Positions 5,490 to 6,427 of a stretch of 6,427 nucleotides of DNA are shown in pieces. The stretch lies in contig JACDAW010000187.1 of the NCBI GenBank assembly GCA_013695245.1, forward strand, positions 1 through 6,427, read 5' to 3'. The notes beneath the pieces are model-generated. The model saw only the letters and a program-made list of their open reading frames with translations. It did not search any database and was not told the origin of the DNA. The DNA is from Pyrinomonadaceae bacterium. Its GTDB lineage: Bacteria > Acidobacteriota > Blastocatellia > Pyrinomonadales > Pyrinomonadaceae. Every line of letters begins with the position of its first letter. Positions within the stretch are counted from its first letter, which is position 1. Both the position numbers and the translations under genes were made by a program.

Positions 5490-5517
5490 GGAAGCCGGAA
5501 GGCGGAGGGCGGAAGTA
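5490..5517. repeat. Heptanucleotide repeat array, GGAAGNN type (four units)
   Basis: Four consecutive seven-base units, GGAAGCC, GGAAGGC, GGAGGGC and GGAAGTA, run from 5490 to 5517; a related GGAAGCA at 5478-5484 overlaps the last base of the CBS-gene stop codon. The purine-rich strand is the + strand. Period seven and intergenic position resemble the short tandemly repeated sequences (STRR) known from cyanobacterial genomes. Confidence 0.7.
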
Positions 5518-5529
5518 AAAGCGGTTTTA

Positions 5530-5561
5530 TTCTGACTCCTGACTTCTGACTCCTGACTTCT
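5530..5561. repeat. Heptanucleotide repeat array, TTCTGAC/TCCTGAC type (four units and a part)
   Basis: TTCTGAC and TCCTGAC alternate twice (5530-5557), so the 14-base unit occurs as two perfect copies plus TTCT. It starts 12 bases after the end of the GGAAG array. It stops nine bases before the korA start, so it fills that gene's leader. Confidence 0.9.
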
Positions 5562-5570
5562 TAAATAGTT

Positions 5571-6427
5571 ATGAGCACTGTTATTGAGACGCCGGAGGAA
5601 AGGCAGGAAAGAGTTGTCGAAGAACTTGAGGCGGTGACGATCCGCTTTGCGGGCGATTCGGGCGACGGGATGCAGTTGACCGGATCGCAATTTACGAACA
5701 CGTCAGCGATTCTCGGCAACGACATTTCAACGCTACCGGATTTTCCGGCCGAGATTCGCGCGCCTGCGGGCAGCTTGCCCGGTGTCTCCGGCTTTCAACT
5801 CAACTTTTCAAGTCACGACATACGCACGCCCGGCGACGTGCCAAACGTCCTTGTGGCCATGAATCCTGCCGCGCTCAAAGTTAATCTCCCTGACCTCGAA
5901 GAAGGCGGCACGATCATCCTCAACACAGATGAATTTAACGCGGGCAATTTAGAAAAGGCCGCTTACACCTCGAACCCGCTCGAAGACGGATCACTCGGCG
6001 CGTATCGCGTTCATCGTCTGCCGATCACGACGCTTAATATCAACGCGCTCAAAACGGAAGTAAAACTCTCGCGCAAGGAGATGGATCGCTGCAAAAACTT
6101 CTTCGCGCTCGGCGTGCTCTATTGGCTCTACGACCGCCCGCTTGAAGCTACGCGCGAGTGGATCAAATCGAAGTTTGCGAAGAACCCGGAAGTCGCCCGC
6201 GCCAATGAGATCGCGTTGCAAACCGGCTACAACTTCGCCGACACAGCCGAAGTTTTCACCACGCACTACACGGTAAAAAAGGCCGATCTGCCGCCCGGAA
6301 AATACCGCCGCATCACCGGCAACGAAGCGACCGCAATGGGCTTCATCGCCGCCGCGCAACTCGCCGGAAGAACTTTATTTTACGGCTCATATCCAATCAC
6401 GCCTGCGTCTGACATCTTGCACGAACT
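5571..6427 (+). CDS. korA: 2-oxoacid:ferredoxin oxidoreductase, fused gamma/alpha subunit (KorA type), 3' end outside window
   Basis: KorA-type subunits pair with KorB to oxidise a 2-oxoacid, classically 2-oxoglutarate to succinyl-CoA and CO2, reducing ferredoxin; the enzyme is cytoplasmic and its thiamine diphosphate and cluster lie mostly in the beta subunit. The frame is open from ATG 5571 to the window edge, 285 complete codons of an expected 600 or so. The N-terminal gamma domain shows RFAGDSGDGMQLTG (25-38), FPAEIRAPAG (58-67), then GVSGFQLNFSS and VAMNPAALKVNL. The alpha domain begins with ITGNEATAMGFIAAAQLAG (248-266) and YGSYPITPASDIL (271-283). The gamma-alpha fusion is the KorA/VorA arrangement. 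A TAA lies in frame at 5562-5564, so translation cannot start earlier. There is no Shine-Dalgarno; a -10-like TTAAAT sits five bases before the ATG. korB would be expected downstream. Substrate (2-oxoglutarate or branched-chain oxoacid) cannot be settled from this part. Confidence 0.9.
   Translation, partial: MSTVIETPEERQERVVEELEAVTIRFAGDSGDGMQLTGSQFTNTSAILGNDISTLPDFPAEIRAPAGSLPGVSGFQLNFSSHDIRTPGDVPNVLVAMNPAALKVNLPDLEEGGTIILNTDEFNAGNLEKAAYTSNPLEDGSLGAYRVHRLPITTLNINALKTEVKLSRKEMDRCKNFFALGVLYWLYDRPLEATREWIKSKFAKNPEVARANEIALQTGYNFADTAEVFTTHYTVKKADLPPGKYRRITGNEATAMGFIAAAQLAGRTLFYGSYPITPASDILHE

Noticed and set aside
5409..5690. 93-codon frame on the - strand across the CBS-korA gap
   Set aside because: It reads through the heptamer arrays (Ser-Gln-Glu-Ser-like text) and overlaps two well-supported genes; typical spurious frame over such repeats.
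5991..6359. 122-codon frame on the - strand near the window end
   Set aside because: It lies wholly opposite the conserved korA coding sequence.

Overview
The window comes from a bacterial chromosome of moderate GC content with ordinary housekeeping genes in both orientations. Gene content fits a free-living soil or environmental bacterium: long-form NAD synthetase, TtcA, a bactofilin, a lone Uma2-type nuclease, a dienelactone hydrolase, and a fused gamma/alpha 2-oxoacid:ferredoxin oxidoreductase. The combination recalls Acidobacteriota (Blastocatellia-like), but that is an inference from gene content; nothing here is diagnostic.

Layout. (1) 1-506 (+): C-terminal end of nadE, cut by the window edge. 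(2) 677-1351 (+): a monocistronic gene with its own promoter, a consensus ribosome binding site and a strong terminator. It encodes a signal sequence followed by a striking low-complexity domain in which every second residue is Asn for 84 consecutive X-Asn dipeptides; Met is the commonest partner. This is the most unusual object in the window. (3) 3699-1451 (-): three co-directional genes, dienelactone hydrolase, then a Uma2-family nuclease, then ttcA, with gaps of about 40 bases, probably one transcript. It converges on gene 2 at a hairpin that could terminate both directions. (4) 3700-3978: divergent intergenic region with inverted repeats. (5) 3979-4710 (+): bactofilin with a long Ser-rich N-terminal arm and an acidic tail, followed by a clear terminator. 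(6) 4954-5478 (+): two-CBS-domain protein behind a perfect TATAAT box. (7) 5479-5570: two back-to-back arrays of heptanucleotide repeats. (8) 5571-6427 (+): 5' part of a korA-type gene, open to the window edge.

How the genes relate. The CBS protein and KorA are adjacent and co-directional, so an adenine-nucleotide-sensing role next to a central carbon enzyme is possible but unproven. The DLH, Uma2 and TtcA genes have no obvious shared pathway. The Asn-alternating protein has no visible functional partner and stands alone between two terminator-like structures. No tRNA, rRNA, CRISPR array, transposase or insertion sequence was recognised, and no gene-free stretch exceeds 300 bases.
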